Shown: one piece after another, positions 42,323 to 51,143 of the stretch
How positions within the stretch are numbered: the stretch's first letter is position 1
Layout of the letters: every line of letters starts with the position of its first letter
Assembly (NCBI GenBank): GCA_022843585.1
Contig: JALHNJ010000001.1
Location: forward strand, 1 to 64,000
Source: Chitinophagaceae bacterium
GTDB taxonomy: Bacteria > Bacteroidota > Bacteroidia > Chitinophagales > Chitinophagaceae
Direction of reading: 5' to 3'
DNA length: 64,000 nt
Notes under the pieces: model-generated
Database searches by the model: none
What the model was told of the DNA's origin: nothing
Seen by the model: only the letters and a program-made list of their open reading frames with translations
Program-made: the position numbers and the translations under genes

Positions 42323-43261
42323 GTGTTCCCCGAAACTAACAAATTGCCACTCGCTTCCACCATATTGATGGTTAGTCCTGCTGCATTTGGTTTCAATGCA
42401 GAAACCGCAGCGAATAATTATTTTCAAACCAAACCGGCACTTAGCAAAGAAGAAATACAGCAAAGAGCTTTAGTAGAGTTTGACAATATGGTGCAATCTT
42501 TACGCAGTCATGATATTGATGTGCTTGTAATCGAAGACACAAAAGAGCCTCCTAAACCAGATGCTATCTTTCCTAACAATTGGCTCAGCACTTCACCTGG
42601 TGGAAAGTTGAATATTTTCCCCATGTATGCGCCAAGCAGAAGAATGGAAAAGAGGGAGGAAATATTGCAAGAAATCGGAAAACATTTTATAATTCAAGAT
42701 GTACAAGACTGGAGTGAGTACGAAGTAGAAGGAAGATTTTTAGAAGGAACCGGAAGTATGGTTATTGATTATGAAAACAGTATGATCTATGCCTGTATTT
42801 CAGAAAGAACAAGTTTGCCGGTGTTGGAAAAATATGCCGCTACCAATCATTTTCAAGCTATTGTTTTTTTAGCAACAGATAAAAATGGAATGCCCATTTA
42901 TCATACGAATGTAATGATGGCATTGGGAGAAGGCTTTTGTGTGCTCTGCGAAGAATCTATTGAAGAAGAATGGGAACTGATTGCAGTGCGTCAACTATTA
43001 GAATCAACTAATCATACTATTATCCCTATTACCCGTGTGCAGATGCATTGCTTTGCTGGAAATATGTTGCAGGTTAAAAATAAAAAAGGGGACAAAATAT
43101 TGGTGATGAGCAAAGCAGCCTTTGATTCACTGCGAAAAGAGCAAAAGGAAATGCTGGAAGCTTATTCAACCCTGTTACCTATTGCAGTTCCTACCATTGA
43201 AGAAGTTGAAGGCGGCAGCGTAAGATGTATGATAGCAGAGATTTTTTTGCAAAAACAGTAA
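42323..43261 (+). CDS. ctlX: Guanidino-group hydrolase, CtlX-type (arginine deiminase fold)
   Basis: The ~312-residue protein belongs to the amidinotransferase/arginine deiminase superfamily. It shows MVSPAAFGFNAETAANNYFQ at the N-terminus, FPNNWLS, EGTGSMVIDYENSMIYA, the His in YHTNVMMALGEGF, and the nucleophilic Cys in EGGSVRCM near the end. This is the pattern of proteins named citrulline utilization hydrolase CtlX. The start is GTG at 42323; the next ATG would cut into the conserved N-terminus. Confidence 0.85.
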   Translation: MFPETNKLPLASTILMVSPAAFGFNAETAANNYFQTKPALSKEEIQQRALVEFDNMVQSLRSHDIDVLVIEDTKEPPKPDAIFPNNWLSTSPGGKLNIFPMYAPSRRMEKREEILQEIGKHFIIQDVQDWSEYEVEGRFLEGTGSMVIDYENSMIYACISERTSLPVLEKYAATNHFQAIVFLATDKNGMPIYHTNVMMALGEGFCVLCEESIEEEWELIAVRQLLESTNHTIIPITRVQMHCFAGNMLQVKNKKGDKILVMSKAAFDSLRKEQKEMLEAYSTLLPIAVPTIEEVEGGSVRCMIAEIFLQKQ

Positions 43262-43273
43262 CCACCTCTACCG

Positions 43274-43360
43274 TCATTTTCTTTTTATGCTATCCTTTTT
43301 TACGTTTAGTACAAAAGCAATAAATAATATAACAAAAAGAAAAAATAGTGTAAGACCCAT
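43274..43360 (-). CDS. Possible 28-residue single-helix membrane peptide
   Basis: An ATG at 43360 opens a 28-codon ORF on the minus strand: a hydrophobic helix (MGLTLFFLFVILFIAFVLNV) followed by the basic end KKDSIKRK. This matches the layout of small bacterial membrane peptides (one helix, positive end inside). A purine-rich GAAGAGAG lies just upstream of the ATG. It is in the gap between ctlX and a plus-strand hypothetical gene. It is below the size of the supplied track and may be chance. Confidence 0.35.
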   Translation of the reverse strand: MGLTLFFLFVILFIAFVLNVKKDSIKRK

Positions 43361-43395
43361 TTCACTCTCTTCGTTTATTTTTGTTGCCCGTAGAA

Positions 43396-43728
43396 ATGAT
43401 TGCACAAAACACACAGGAACTTCAAAAATTTATCTCAGACAATAACCTAAAAAGAAAGGATGGTATCATTCTTTTTAGCGCCATTATTGATTTGTATAAA
43501 CCGGATGAAACTTCTCATTTTACTTCGGAAATAGAAGTACTTACGCTACCAGAGGAAATGGCTTTGTATATACTTGAATTTTTTGGAGCTGAAAAACCGG
43601 AAAAAGAAATGTATCGAACCAGCCAACAGCAGTTTGTGTGTTCGGATCAGAATCAACTTCAAATCCTTGATAAAGAATCCGGTATCAGACTGACAATTTC
43701 TTTGAAACAGGCTGAGAGCTCCCAATAA
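43396..43728 (+). CDS. Hypothetical protein
   Basis: The 110-residue product starts at the ATG at 43396 (MIAQNTQELQKFISDNNLKR); the track extends five codons up to a TTG. It is soluble with mixed helix and strand, and I recognise no motif. It lies 54 bases before the AraC-type regulator gene on the same strand, so the two may be linked. Confidence 0.6.
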   Translation: MIAQNTQELQKFISDNNLKRKDGIILFSAIIDLYKPDETSHFTSEIEVLTLPEEMALYILEFFGAEKPEKEMYRTSQQQFVCSDQNQLQILDKESGIRLTISLKQAESSQ

Positions 43729-43782
43729 AATCAGAAGATTTCAAATATTATTATACATTTAAGTTTCAAACTACTTATTTGA

Positions 43783-44340
43783 ATGAAGCTGTATATACGC
43801 AATATGGCCTGTGAGAGCTGCAAAGTGTTGGTAAAAGAAGAACTTATAAAACTGGGCAAGCAACCCTTACATGTGGAGTTGGGTGAGGTAGATGTTAAAG
43901 AAAGGCTTTCCGAAAAGGAAAAGAAACAATTTTCCGCTGCCATTAAAAAAGCCGGCCTTGAACTTACAGTCAGCAAAGAAGGAGTGCTGATTGATAAAAT
44001 AAAAGCTACCATTACGGAGTATGTGGCCAATGCAGATCAAATCAGAAGCAAGCTCTCTACCTACCTTAGTAAGAAGTTGAACTACGACTATGCTTATCTG
44101 TCATCCTATTTTTCTACGATGCAAGCCAATACCATTGAGCAATTTACCATAAGCCTGAAAATTGAAAAAGCAAAAGAAATGCTGGCGGTAGATGGACTTA
44201 CACTTACGGAAATAGCTCACAAGCTAAACTATAGCAGCGTAGCTCATTTGTCGGCACAATTTAAAAAAGTAGCGGGTCTGCCTGCTTCGCATTTTAAAAA
44301 TCTGAACAAGGTGCGCCGGATAACTATACAGAACCTTTAA
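43783..44340 (+). CDS. AraC-type regulator with N-terminal CxxC metal-binding-like domain
   Basis: The 185-residue protein has a short N-terminal domain with MKLYIRNMACESCKVLVKEE, close to the heavy-metal-associated pattern MxCxxC. Its C-terminal part is an AraC DNA-binding domain with two helix-turn-helix units (LTLTEIAHKLNYSSVAHLSAQFKKV). HMA-like domains bind copper or other soft metals. The protein may thus sense a metal directly, but no metal-transport gene is beside it. It ends ten bases before the convergent selD stop. Confidence 0.85.
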   Translation: MKLYIRNMACESCKVLVKEELIKLGKQPLHVELGEVDVKERLSEKEKKQFSAAIKKAGLELTVSKEGVLIDKIKATITEYVANADQIRSKLSTYLSKKLNYDYAYLSSYFSTMQANTIEQFTISLKIEKAKEMLAVDGLTLTEIAHKLNYSSVAHLSAQFKKVAGLPASHFKNLNKVRRITIQNL

Positions 44341-44350
44341 AATCGAAAGC

Positions 44351-45385
44351 CTACATTTTCACCAAAACAATTTTTTCATTTTGCTTTGTCATTCTTCCAA
44401 TGGGAGAATCCAAAATGTCTTTTACATCCTCCAGATTATCTTCCCTTACACTCACCAACAATCCTCCATTTGTTTGAGGGTCGGGTAATAATGTAAAAGC
44501 TTCCATCACATTCACTCCCTTTTCAAATTTTACTTTATCGCTATAGCCATTCCAGTTTCTGGTGGTAGCATCAGGGAAAATTCGTTGAGCAATATATTCT
44601 TTCACACCTGCTGCAAAGGGTAACTTGTCATAATAAATTTCTGCACTTAACCCACTGCCTTCCGCCATTTCTATTAAGTGGCCCAACAAACCAAAGCCTG
44701 TAACATCCGTCATGGCCGTTACACCTTTTATTTTTCCCAACTCTTCACCAATTTTATTAAGTGTTGTCATTTGCTCTATCATTAAAGGCAAATGTTCTTC
44801 TTTTAGCAATCCTCTTTTTTGTGCAGTAGATAGAATGCCAACGCCGAGTGGTTTGGTCAAAAATAAATAATCACCTTCCTGCGCAGTATTGTTTTGTTTC
44901 AGGTCTTCTATTGGAACAATTCCTGTAACTGCAAGGCCAAAAATCGGTTCCTGCGAATCAATACTATGTCCTCCTGCCAATGGAATACCTGCTTCGGCGC
45001 AAATGCTTCTTCCTCCTTCAATTAATTTTTGTGCTAACTCAACAGGTAATTTCTCAACCGGCCAACCAAGAATGGCAATCGCCATTAATGGTGTTCCACC
45101 CATTGCATATACATCGCTGATAGAGTTGGCAGCTGCTATTCTTCCAAAATCAAATGCATCATCTACGATCGGCATAAAGAAGTCGGTAGTGGATATTAAT
45201 GCCATACCATTTCCCAGATCATACACCGCTGCATCATCTTTACTATGATTACCGACCAACAGTTTATTATTATCCGGCACAACAAAACTGCTTTTCAAAA
45301 TTTCATCTAAAACTTGGGGAGCAATTTTGCAGCCGCAGCCTGCACCACGGGAGTATTGTGTGAGTTTGATTATGTCTTGCGTCAT
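44351..45385 (-). CDS. selD: Selenide, water dikinase
   Basis: The 344-residue protein has the active-site segment [13 protein letters not shown] with Cys17 and Lys20 in the positions of the catalytic Cys/Sec and Lys. [20 protein letters not shown] follows, and the sequence is the cysteine form. It makes selenophosphate from selenide and ATP. With mnmH in the same window its likely use is 2-selenouridine in tRNA. TAACTTTG (45400-45393), overlapping the esterase stop codon, ends seven bases before the ATG. Confidence 0.94.
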   Translation of the reverse strand: MTQDIIKLTQYSRGAGCGCKIAPQVLDEILKSSFVVPDNNKLLVGNHSKDDAAVYDLGNGMALISTTDFFMPIVDDAFDFGRIAAANSISDVYAMGGTPLMAIAILGWPVEKLPVELAQKLIEGGRSICAEAGIPLAGGHSIDSQEPIFGLAVTGIVPIEDLKQNNTAQEGDYLFLTKPLGVGILSTAQKRGLLKEEHLPLMIEQMTTLNKIGEELGKIKGVTAMTDVTGFGLLGHLIEMAEGSGLSAEIYYDKLPFAAGVKEYIAQRIFPDATTRNWNGYSDKVKFEKGVNVMEAFTLLPDPQTNGGLLVSVREDNLEDVKDILDSPIGRMTKQNEKIVLVKM

Positions 45386-45397
45386 TATTCAGCAAAG

Positions 45398-46183
45398 TTA
45401 GTCTTTCAGCTGATCAAAGATTCTGTCAACTGCTGGCTTACGAATGCTGAAGTGATTGGCATTGCCAATTTCATCTTTTATAATGCGAAGGCCGTTGTAT
45501 TTTCTACTGGTAACAGTAATATAAAAACTTCGGGTAGAATATAGAACCTTGTTTAGAAATTCTAATCCGCCTACATAAATAGTGACATTCGCTTTTAGCT
45601 CTTTATTCTTTTTAAAGTATTCCGCTTCAATTTTATCAAGCTCATAATAATTAGCCCAGCAAGAAGGACTGATGGCGAAATGCCTGTCAAATAGTTTATC
45701 CTCTTTAAACAAAGTATATAAACAAAACAGCCCACCGAATGAATGACCGAAAAAAGCCCTCGACTTTTTATTATTCATCTTCTTTTCTACCCGGGGAATA
45801 AGTTCATTTTTCATGAACAGGTAAAACTTATCGGCCTTGCCAAAATTTGTTTCTACATTATTACTAATATCAGCAGGAATAAAATCTCGAGGACGTTTTA
45901 CATTATAATCACCAATATGCCCGATGGCGATGATAACACAACTCGAAGGAATGGTAGCAGCCCATGATTTACTTTTTCCAAATACATAGTCGCCAATACC
46001 AATGCCGCCATCTGTCATGTATACATGATGATATTTTTTTGCAGCACCGAAGCCAGCAGGTTTTCGAACAGTGATTACATATTTGTCTTTTGTATTGATA
46101 GAATAGACAGTGTCAATCTCAATTGTTTGGCCAATTGTAATAATCGGAAGAAGAAAAAGGAAAAACCGGAATACATTTTTCAT
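45398..46183 (-). CDS. Exported alpha/beta-hydrolase (putative esterase)
   Basis: The 261-residue protein has a signal peptide (MKNVFRFFLFLLPIITIGQ) and the nucleophile elbow FFGHSFGGLFCLYTLF. It has the layout of the esterase D/IroE-like family, whose members hydrolyse siderophore esters or other acyl esters. Substrate is unknown. It is upstream of selD on the same strand with a 12-base gap. Confidence 0.82.
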   Translation of the reverse strand: MKNVFRFFLFLLPIITIGQTIEIDTVYSINTKDKYVITVRKPAGFGAAKKYHHVYMTDGGIGIGDYVFGKSKSWAATIPSSCVIIAIGHIGDYNVKRPRDFIPADISNNVETNFGKADKFYLFMKNELIPRVEKKMNNKKSRAFFGHSFGGLFCLYTLFKEDKLFDRHFAISPSCWANYYELDKIEAEYFKKNKELKANVTIYVGGLEFLNKVLYSTRSFYITVTSRKYNGLRIIKDEIGNANHFSIRKPAVDRIFDQLKD

Positions 46184-46307
46184 TCATTTAAGGTACTTCA
46201 TTCTCTTAAACACAGCATCTTCATTTTTTGTACAGATATATCTGTTAATAGGATATGCCAAACCCAATAATTCAAGAATGCGTTTTCAAATAATCAGAGT
46301 ACAAGAA

Positions 46308-46322
46308 CCCTCCTTCGGAGGG
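46308..46322. repeat. Short GC-rich palindrome CCCTCC-TTC-GGAGGG
   Basis: Six-base arms pair exactly around TTC in an AT-rich gap, just after the end of the low-complexity protein gene. It is followed by CAGGGAGGCC, so a longer structured element is possible. It may act as a weak terminator or be a dispersed repeat. Confidence 0.45.
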
Positions 46323-46333
46323 CAGGGAGGCCG

Positions 46334-48259
46334 TTATTTTTTTCGCCTGAAAACGATTCCCGTATTTTTCTGAAAGTCGGAACTAAACCGAAGGTTGTAC
46401 ACATCATCCCCATCCCGAACAACAAGCAACCCAGTATTCGGAGGATATTTCCCCAAATTTTCTGCAAAAAGCACCAGCGTAAATTCTTCCTGGTCGGGAG
46501 TTAAGTAAATTGTTTTGCGGATAGCAGATGATTTTAATCCTTGTTTCGCCATGATGACCTCGCCGTTCATAAAGACACTCACGGTATCGCCATCAATTTC
46601 GCCATTATCATAAAGCGATACTTGTAAACTGTCTGATTTGAAATTTACCTGTTGTGAGAATTCAGATTTTCTTCCGGCAATGATGGCAGCTTTCAGTGTT
46701 ATATCAATAGAAGGTGTTTTTATTTCAGGCTTTGTCGGGGTAATTGGCGATTCCGCTTTCACAATTTTATTTTCAGAAATAGTATTGCCTGTTGTTTCTG
46801 TTTTAGCTGCTGGTTTAGAAGTAGCAGTAATATCTTGCTTTACTGAAGTATTATTTTCTTTCTTGTTCGTATTGGTTGAAGCTGTTGAATTAGTTTTTAC
46901 AGATGCTGAGTTCTGTGTTGGTTGAGTGGACGAATTATTATTTTTTATTTCTGTAGTTGTAGTAGTAGGAGTTTCTGTTTGTGAAACCGGTTTTGTATTT
47001 GCAGTAACATCTTGCTTAGTAACCGTTTCTTTCTTTTCAGACGCTACAGGAGCCGCAGTATTCGGTACCGTTTCTTTTTTTGTAATTATACCTACATCCT
47101 GTTTTTGGGTATTGTTATTATCTTTCTTATCAACAGTCGTCGTATTTGTTTTTACAACTTCTGGATTAGAAGATGGAGTATTACTAACCACTGCTTGATT
47201 TTTATTTGCAATAGCCTCTTGTTTTACAGTATTGTTTTTTGTGGCCGCAGAAGCTGTTTCATTTTTCTTTTCTAATACAGGAGAAAAAACAACATCAGGT
47301 ACTACGGTACTATTTTTTTCTTCTGCAACAGGTTTCGTTATTGCTCCTATTTTGTTAGAAGAGGGAACTACATCAACTTTTGAAGACGAAATACTTTTTG
47401 TTTCTGTCTTCTGTGTATTATCAGTTCTTTTTACAGAAGCGAGATCTGTATTAACTACTGGCTCTTCTGTAGTTGTTGTATTTTTTTCGATTGAAGTTGA
47501 AGGTTGTTCTTTCTTTATTTCTTTAACAGCCACTGTTGTTTCAGTGCTGGTTGAGCTGCCTACTGATGAAGTTGTATTCTTCATTACTATGGGCTTATCC
47601 GCAATAACAATCGCATCGCTGTTAGTTGTTAGTGGAGCAATACTTGTTGAAACATTCGAACTTGTTTTTTCTGGCTTTGCAATTTTTACAATCGGTTGCC
47701 CTTCTTTTCTTTCTTTATAAAAAACTACTGCATCAGCTAGCTTCAATTCTTCCAGGTGAGGAAAAATTTTGGATGCAGTTAAATCTTTTTCTTCTTCCAG
47801 GTCTACACGGCCACTTACAGAGTAATATTTTTTGGTAACATTCGTTTTCCATTTGCCGGCCAAATACCATACACTATCTCCCTTATCTCTTCTAAAAGTG
47901 CTGGTCACTTTTACTTTTTTATCCAGCAGCTTGGGAAAATTATACGAAACGATTTCATCATCTGTTACTTCACATACATCGCCTTCAATCGTTCCGCTAA
48001 CTCTTTTTACAATATAGTAGAGCACATCATCTACAATAAATTCGCTGCGGGAGTAGCCATATACTTTGCCTTTGTATTCCGTCAATGCAATTTCAAATGA
48101 CTGATCTTTTCTTACCGTTGTACTGTCGTTACTAACGGTTCCAATCCACAATCCTGTAAGTGATTGCCCAAAAAAGAATAAGGGTAAAAAAAGAAATAAA
48201 CAGGTAAGCTTAATGCTTTTGCGGCGCAGGCCGGCTTTTGAGTAAAAGTTGGTTGGCAT
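46334..48259 (-). CDS. Exported protein with long Thr/Asn/Lys-rich linker
   Basis: The 641-residue protein has a signal peptide near residues 15-33 (LTCLFLFLPLFFFGQS). Three parts follow. The first is a ~165-residue beta-rich domain (LTGLWIGTVSNDSTT) and the second a ~300-residue linker of Thr, Asn, Lys, Val and Ser. The last is a C-terminal ~120-residue beta domain (SLYDNGEIDGDTVSVFMNGE) seen in other Bacteroidota exported proteins. Function unknown. Its ATG lies 50 bases inside the 3' end of mnmH in another frame; no later ATG leaves the signal peptide intact, so the overlap appears real. Confidence 0.75.
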   Translation of the reverse strand: MPTNFYSKAGLRRKSIKLTCLFLFLPLFFFGQSLTGLWIGTVSNDSTTVRKDQSFEIALTEYKGKVYGYSRSEFIVDDVLYYIVKRVSGTIEGDVCEVTDDEIVSYNFPKLLDKKVKVTSTFRRDKGDSVWYLAGKWKTNVTKKYYSVSGRVDLEEEKDLTASKIFPHLEELKLADAVVFYKERKEGQPIVKIAKPEKTSSNVSTSIAPLTTNSDAIVIADKPIVMKNTTSSVGSSTSTETTVAVKEIKKEQPSTSIEKNTTTTEEPVVNTDLASVKRTDNTQKTETKSISSSKVDVVPSSNKIGAITKPVAEEKNSTVVPDVVFSPVLEKKNETASAATKNNTVKQEAIANKNQAVVSNTPSSNPEVVKTNTTTVDKKDNNNTQKQDVGIITKKETVPNTAAPVASEKKETVTKQDVTANTKPVSQTETPTTTTTEIKNNNSSTQPTQNSASVKTNSTASTNTNKKENNTSVKQDITATSKPAAKTETTGNTISENKIVKAESPITPTKPEIKTPSIDITLKAAIIAGRKSEFSQQVNFKSDSLQVSLYDNGEIDGDTVSVFMNGEVIMAKQGLKSSAIRKTIYLTPDQEEFTLVLFAENLGKYPPNTGLLVVRDGDDVYNLRFSSDFQKNTGIVFRRKK

Positions 48260-49355
48260 TTTCAGGAGTTACGGATTTACACGGAATTGTATGTAATAAC
48301 GAATTTATCCCTTCCCGATTGTGTAAAGATTTGAAATAATGCTTGTCGTAATAGGCCAACAGGATTTCGAAACTTTCGGCAATTTTACCCTCTTTTTGCA
48401 GTAAAATGGCCGTTTTTGCATTCAAATGACCCAATTTCTGGCTAATTCTGCTAATTGCATCGATGATCATTTGCGGGTCCAGTTGTCCATATTCCTGTAC
48501 AATATGCGCAAGCCGTTCGGCAAAAGGAATGTCTAAAAAGTAAACCGGACTTTTTCTCATGGTCTTCCACAATTCATGGGGAATGTTTACATGGCCGATG
48601 CGCTGAGATTCGTCTTCGAGCCAGATGGCAGTTGTGGGTTGTAGGCTGTCTGTTGTCGGGATTTGAGAATTAGCCTGACACCACACAACTCGCAACTGAC
48701 ACCCGAGTAAATTTTCAAACATTTCCTGCCCCGGTTGCGGTAGCATTCCAATGCTCCCAAAAGCAGAGCCTTTGTGACTGGCAGCGGCTTCCAGGTCAAG
48801 AACGGCCTCATTTTTCGCTTTTAAGGCGTTTAATAATTCCGTTTTTCCAGAGCCGGTATAGCCCCCCAATATGTTGAATTGAAAAGGAAGTTTGAACGTA
48901 TTAAGCACATAATTTCTGAACTTTTTGTACCCGCCAATCAATGTATACACCTTAAATCCATACATATCCAACAACCATGAAACGGCACCACTGCGCATAC
49001 CACCCCGCCAGCAGTAAACGAGTACGGAGTTCGGAGTCTGGAGTCTGGACTCGGCTTCATCAGGTTTCAGGTTTTTAACTCCCGACTCCTGACTGCTGAT
49101 TAAAGACTCCACTTCCTCCACCATCTTTCTCATTTTCGGTCCAAAATAATCAAGTCCGATTTTTATGGCAACTTCACGACTTTGTTGTTTGTAAGCAGTA
49201 CCAACTACTTTTCGTTCTTCATCTGTAAATAATGGTAGTGACTTTGCACCCGGAATACAGGCATGTGTATATTCTCCCGGCGAACGAACATCAATGACGG
49301 GATGATGTTTCGCCAGTTCAAGAAACTGTTCAATATGTATTCGTTCTGCCGCCAT
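48210..49355 (-). CDS. mnmH: tRNA 2-selenouridine synthase MnmH
   Basis: The 381-residue protein has an N-terminal rhodanese domain (VIDVRSPGEYTHACIPGA; catalytic Cys115 in VLVYCWRGGMRSGAV) and a C-terminal P-loop domain (LGGYTGSGKTELLNAL, WLEDESQRIG). It replaces sulfur by selenium at the wobble 2-thiouridine, using selenophosphate from SelD. It appears 35-45 residues longer than usual. The extra residues are two segments (about 84-110 and 219-242) encoded by heptanucleotide-repeat DNA. The reading frame is intact and the active-site residues are present. Confidence 0.92.
   Translation of the reverse strand: MAAERIHIEQFLELAKHHPVIDVRSPGEYTHACIPGAKSLPLFTDEERKVVGTAYKQQSREVAIKIGLDYFGPKMRKMVEEVESLISSQESGVKNLKPDEAESRLQTPNSVLVYCWRGGMRSGAVSWLLDMYGFKVYTLIGGYKKFRNYVLNTFKLPFQFNILGGYTGSGKTELLNALKAKNEAVLDLEAAASHKGSAFGSIGMLPQPGQEMFENLLGCQLRVVWCQANSQIPTTDSLQPTTAIWLEDESQRIGHVNIPHELWKTMRKSPVYFLDIPFAERLAHIVQEYGQLDPQMIIDAISRISQKLGHLNAKTAILLQKEGKIAESFEILLAYYDKHYFKSLHNREGINSLLHTIPCKSVTPENANQLLLKSRPAPQKH
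48630..48706. repeat. Heptanucleotide-repeat hairpin inside mnmH (element 2)
   Basis: The plus strand reads AGTTGTG, GGTTGTA, GGCTGTC, TGTTGTC in exact 7-base steps (48630-48657). After a short centre it reads complementary units such as ACACAAC, TCGCAAC, TGACACC (about 48682-48702). The two sides can pair as an imperfect stem. It is read in frame in mnmH as part of an extra loop. Confidence 0.65.
49019..49110. repeat. Heptanucleotide-repeat hairpin inside mnmH (element 1)
   Basis: The plus strand reads GGAGTTC, GGAGTCT, GGAGTCT, GGACTCG in exact 7-base steps (49026-49053). Two TCAGGTT units follow, then ACTCCCG, ACTCCTG, ACTGCTG on the other side (49078-49098). The sides are complementary and can pair as an imperfect hairpin. 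The element is read in frame within mnmH just before the catalytic Cys motif. Confidence 0.7.
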
Positions 49356-49375
49356 ATAATTAATAAGCCGATTAG

Positions 49376-49391
49376 CAAATTAGTTAATTTG
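49376..49391. promoter_or_regulatory. AT-rich palindrome upstream of mnmH
   Basis: CAAATTA and TAATTTG are exact reverse complements around GT, 20 bases before the mnmH start. It could be an operator or part of the AT-rich repeats in this gap; TAATTATCTA also occurs twice nearby (49450 and 49482). Confidence 0.35.
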
Positions 49392-49413
49392 AAAATGCCG
49401 CTATTTGTACAAT

Positions 49414-49442
49414 AAAAAAAGCTGCTCGTTTTATAGAGCAGC
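49414..49442 (-). terminator. Intrinsic terminator after rho
   Basis: On the minus strand GCTGCTC pairs with GAGCAGC around an 8-base loop, followed by seven T. It lies 42 bases after the rho stop. Confidence 0.85.
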
Positions 49443-49484
49443 CTGTATTTAATTATCTAATTGGCTAATCATCAAATTGCCTAA

Positions 49485-51143
49485 TTATCTATTCATCGAA
49501 GCAAGAAACTCTTCGTTATCTTTCGTTCCTTTCATTCTGTTTTGCAATTCTCTCATCGCTTCTTCTACATTCATATCGTTCAGGAATACTCGGAGTAGGT
49601 TCATGCGTTGCAATACATCTTTATCAAGCAACAGATCATCACGACGGGTGGATGAAGCTACCAGGTCAATAGCAGGATAGATACGTTTGTTCGACAAACG
49701 ACGTTCCAGCTGCAATTCCATATTACCGGTTCCTTTAAATTCTTCAAAGATCACCTCATCCATTTTACTACCGGTATCCACCAATGCAGTAGCGATGATA
49801 GTTAGTGAACCACCAAATTCTATTTTACGGGCAGCACCAAAAAACTGTTTTGGTTTCTGCATTGCATTTGCTTCCACACCACCAGATAACACTTTACCAG
49901 AGGAAGGTGCGACAGTATTATGTGCCCTTGCCAAACGGGTAATAGAATCCAGAAGTATAACAACATCATGCCCGCACTCAACCAAACGTTTTGCTTTTTG
50001 CAAAGCAATAGTAGAAACTTTCACATGTTTTTCAGCAGGCTCATCAAAGGTTGAAGCAATTACTTCTCCTTTAATGCTTCGCTCCATATCGGTAACCTCT
50101 TCCGGACGTTCGTCAACAAGCACCACCATTAAGTAACACTCCGGATGATTTTCTGCAATAGCATTCGCCACTGCTTTCAACAACATGGTTTTACCAGTTT
50201 TTGGCTGTGCTACTATTAGTCCACGTTGTCCTTTACCTATTGGTGTAAACAGATCCATGATCCTAGTTGAAAGATCCGTAGGCTTTGTAAACAGGTTTAA
50301 TTTTTCAAATGGGAAAAGCGGAGTCAGGTAATCAAATGGCACACGGTCTCTTACTTCTTCGGGACTTTTTCCATTGATCGTATCCACTTTCAATAAAGCA
50401 AAATATTTCTCCCCTTCTTTCGGTGGACGTACTGCACCATGTACCGTGTCACCGGTTTTTAATCCGAATAATTTTATTTGAGAGGGAGAAACATATACAT
50501 CATCGGGTGAGGATAAATAGTTGTAATCGGATGAACGAAGAAAACCATAACCATCCGGCATCATTTCCAAAACACCCTCACCTAATATCACACCATCAAA
50601 CTCCACATTGAATTGTTGTTCTCTGCGGGGAGGGTACACTTTATTTTGTCCGCCGTTGTTCTCGCCCTGTTGGGGCTGATTAGGTTGCTGCTGCTGTACC
50701 TGTGAATCACCAGCTTGCAACATTTCTATTACTGCTGCAGGAGTTGGGGCTGGTGGCGGTGGCACTATAAACGCAGGTTGTTGTTCTGGTTGTTGCGCCT
50801 CTTCTTTTTCTTCAGGTTTTTTTCGGGCCCGTTTAATTGGCGGCGTCTTGTCTTCTTTTTTAGGGGGCATTGGAGATTTTTTTATAGGTTTTTTATCGTC
50901 ATCATCATCTTCTACCACAGCCTCTTCAGTAGAGTTACTGGTAGTAGCTTTAATAATTCGCTTACGTTTCCCATCATCGCTGCTAGGTTTAGCACCTTTT
51001 GAGCCGGCAAGAGCCTGGCTATCTAATATTTTATAAACTAAATCCTGTTTAGCCAGCTTTTTAGCATTGGGAATTTTTAATTGCTCAGCAATGTCAAGCA
51101 ACTCAGGAACGAGCATGTCGTTCAGTTGTAGAATATCGTACAT
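49485..51143 (-). CDS. rho: Transcription termination factor Rho
   Basis: The 552-residue protein has the N-terminal Rho domain, then a ~120-residue low-complexity Lys/Pro/Gln-rich insertion typical of Bacteroidota Rho. The RNA-binding cold-shock-like domain ([19 protein letters not shown]) and the ATPase follow (Walker [34 protein letters not shown]). It ends RNA synthesis at unstructured sites. Its own gene ends at an intrinsic terminator. Most convergent gene ends in this window lack hairpins, which fits Rho-dependent ending. Confidence 0.95.
   Translation of the reverse strand: MYDILQLNDMLVPELLDIAEQLKIPNAKKLAKQDLVYKILDSQALAGSKGAKPSSDDGKRKRIIKATTSNSTEEAVVEDDDDDKKPIKKSPMPPKKEDKTPPIKRARKKPEEKEEAQQPEQQPAFIVPPPPAPTPAAVIEMLQAGDSQVQQQQPNQPQQGENNGGQNKVYPPRREQQFNVEFDGVILGEGVLEMMPDGYGFLRSSDYNYLSSPDDVYVSPSQIKLFGLKTGDTVHGAVRPPKEGEKYFALLKVDTINGKSPEEVRDRVPFDYLTPLFPFEKLNLFTKPTDLSTRIMDLFTPIGKGQRGLIVAQPKTGKTMLLKAVANAIAENHPECYLMVVLVDERPEEVTDMERSIKGEVIASTFDEPAEKHVKVSTIALQKAKRLVECGHDVVILLDSITRLARAHNTVAPSSGKVLSGGVEANAMQKPKQFFGAARKIEFGGSLTIIATALVDTGSKMDEVIFEEFKGTGNMELQLERRLSNKRIYPAIDLVASSTRRDDLLLDKDVLQRMNLLRVFLNDMNVEEAMRELQNRMKGTKDNEEFLASMNR

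Noticed and set aside
47232-47720. 162-codon plus-strand ORF
   Set aside because: Antisense to the Thr/Asn/Lys-rich linker; the open frame follows from the low-complexity codons.
49450-49491. TAATTATCTA occurring twice between mnmH and rho
   Set aside because: Very AT-rich, so the repeat may be chance; not a CRISPR or transposon end.
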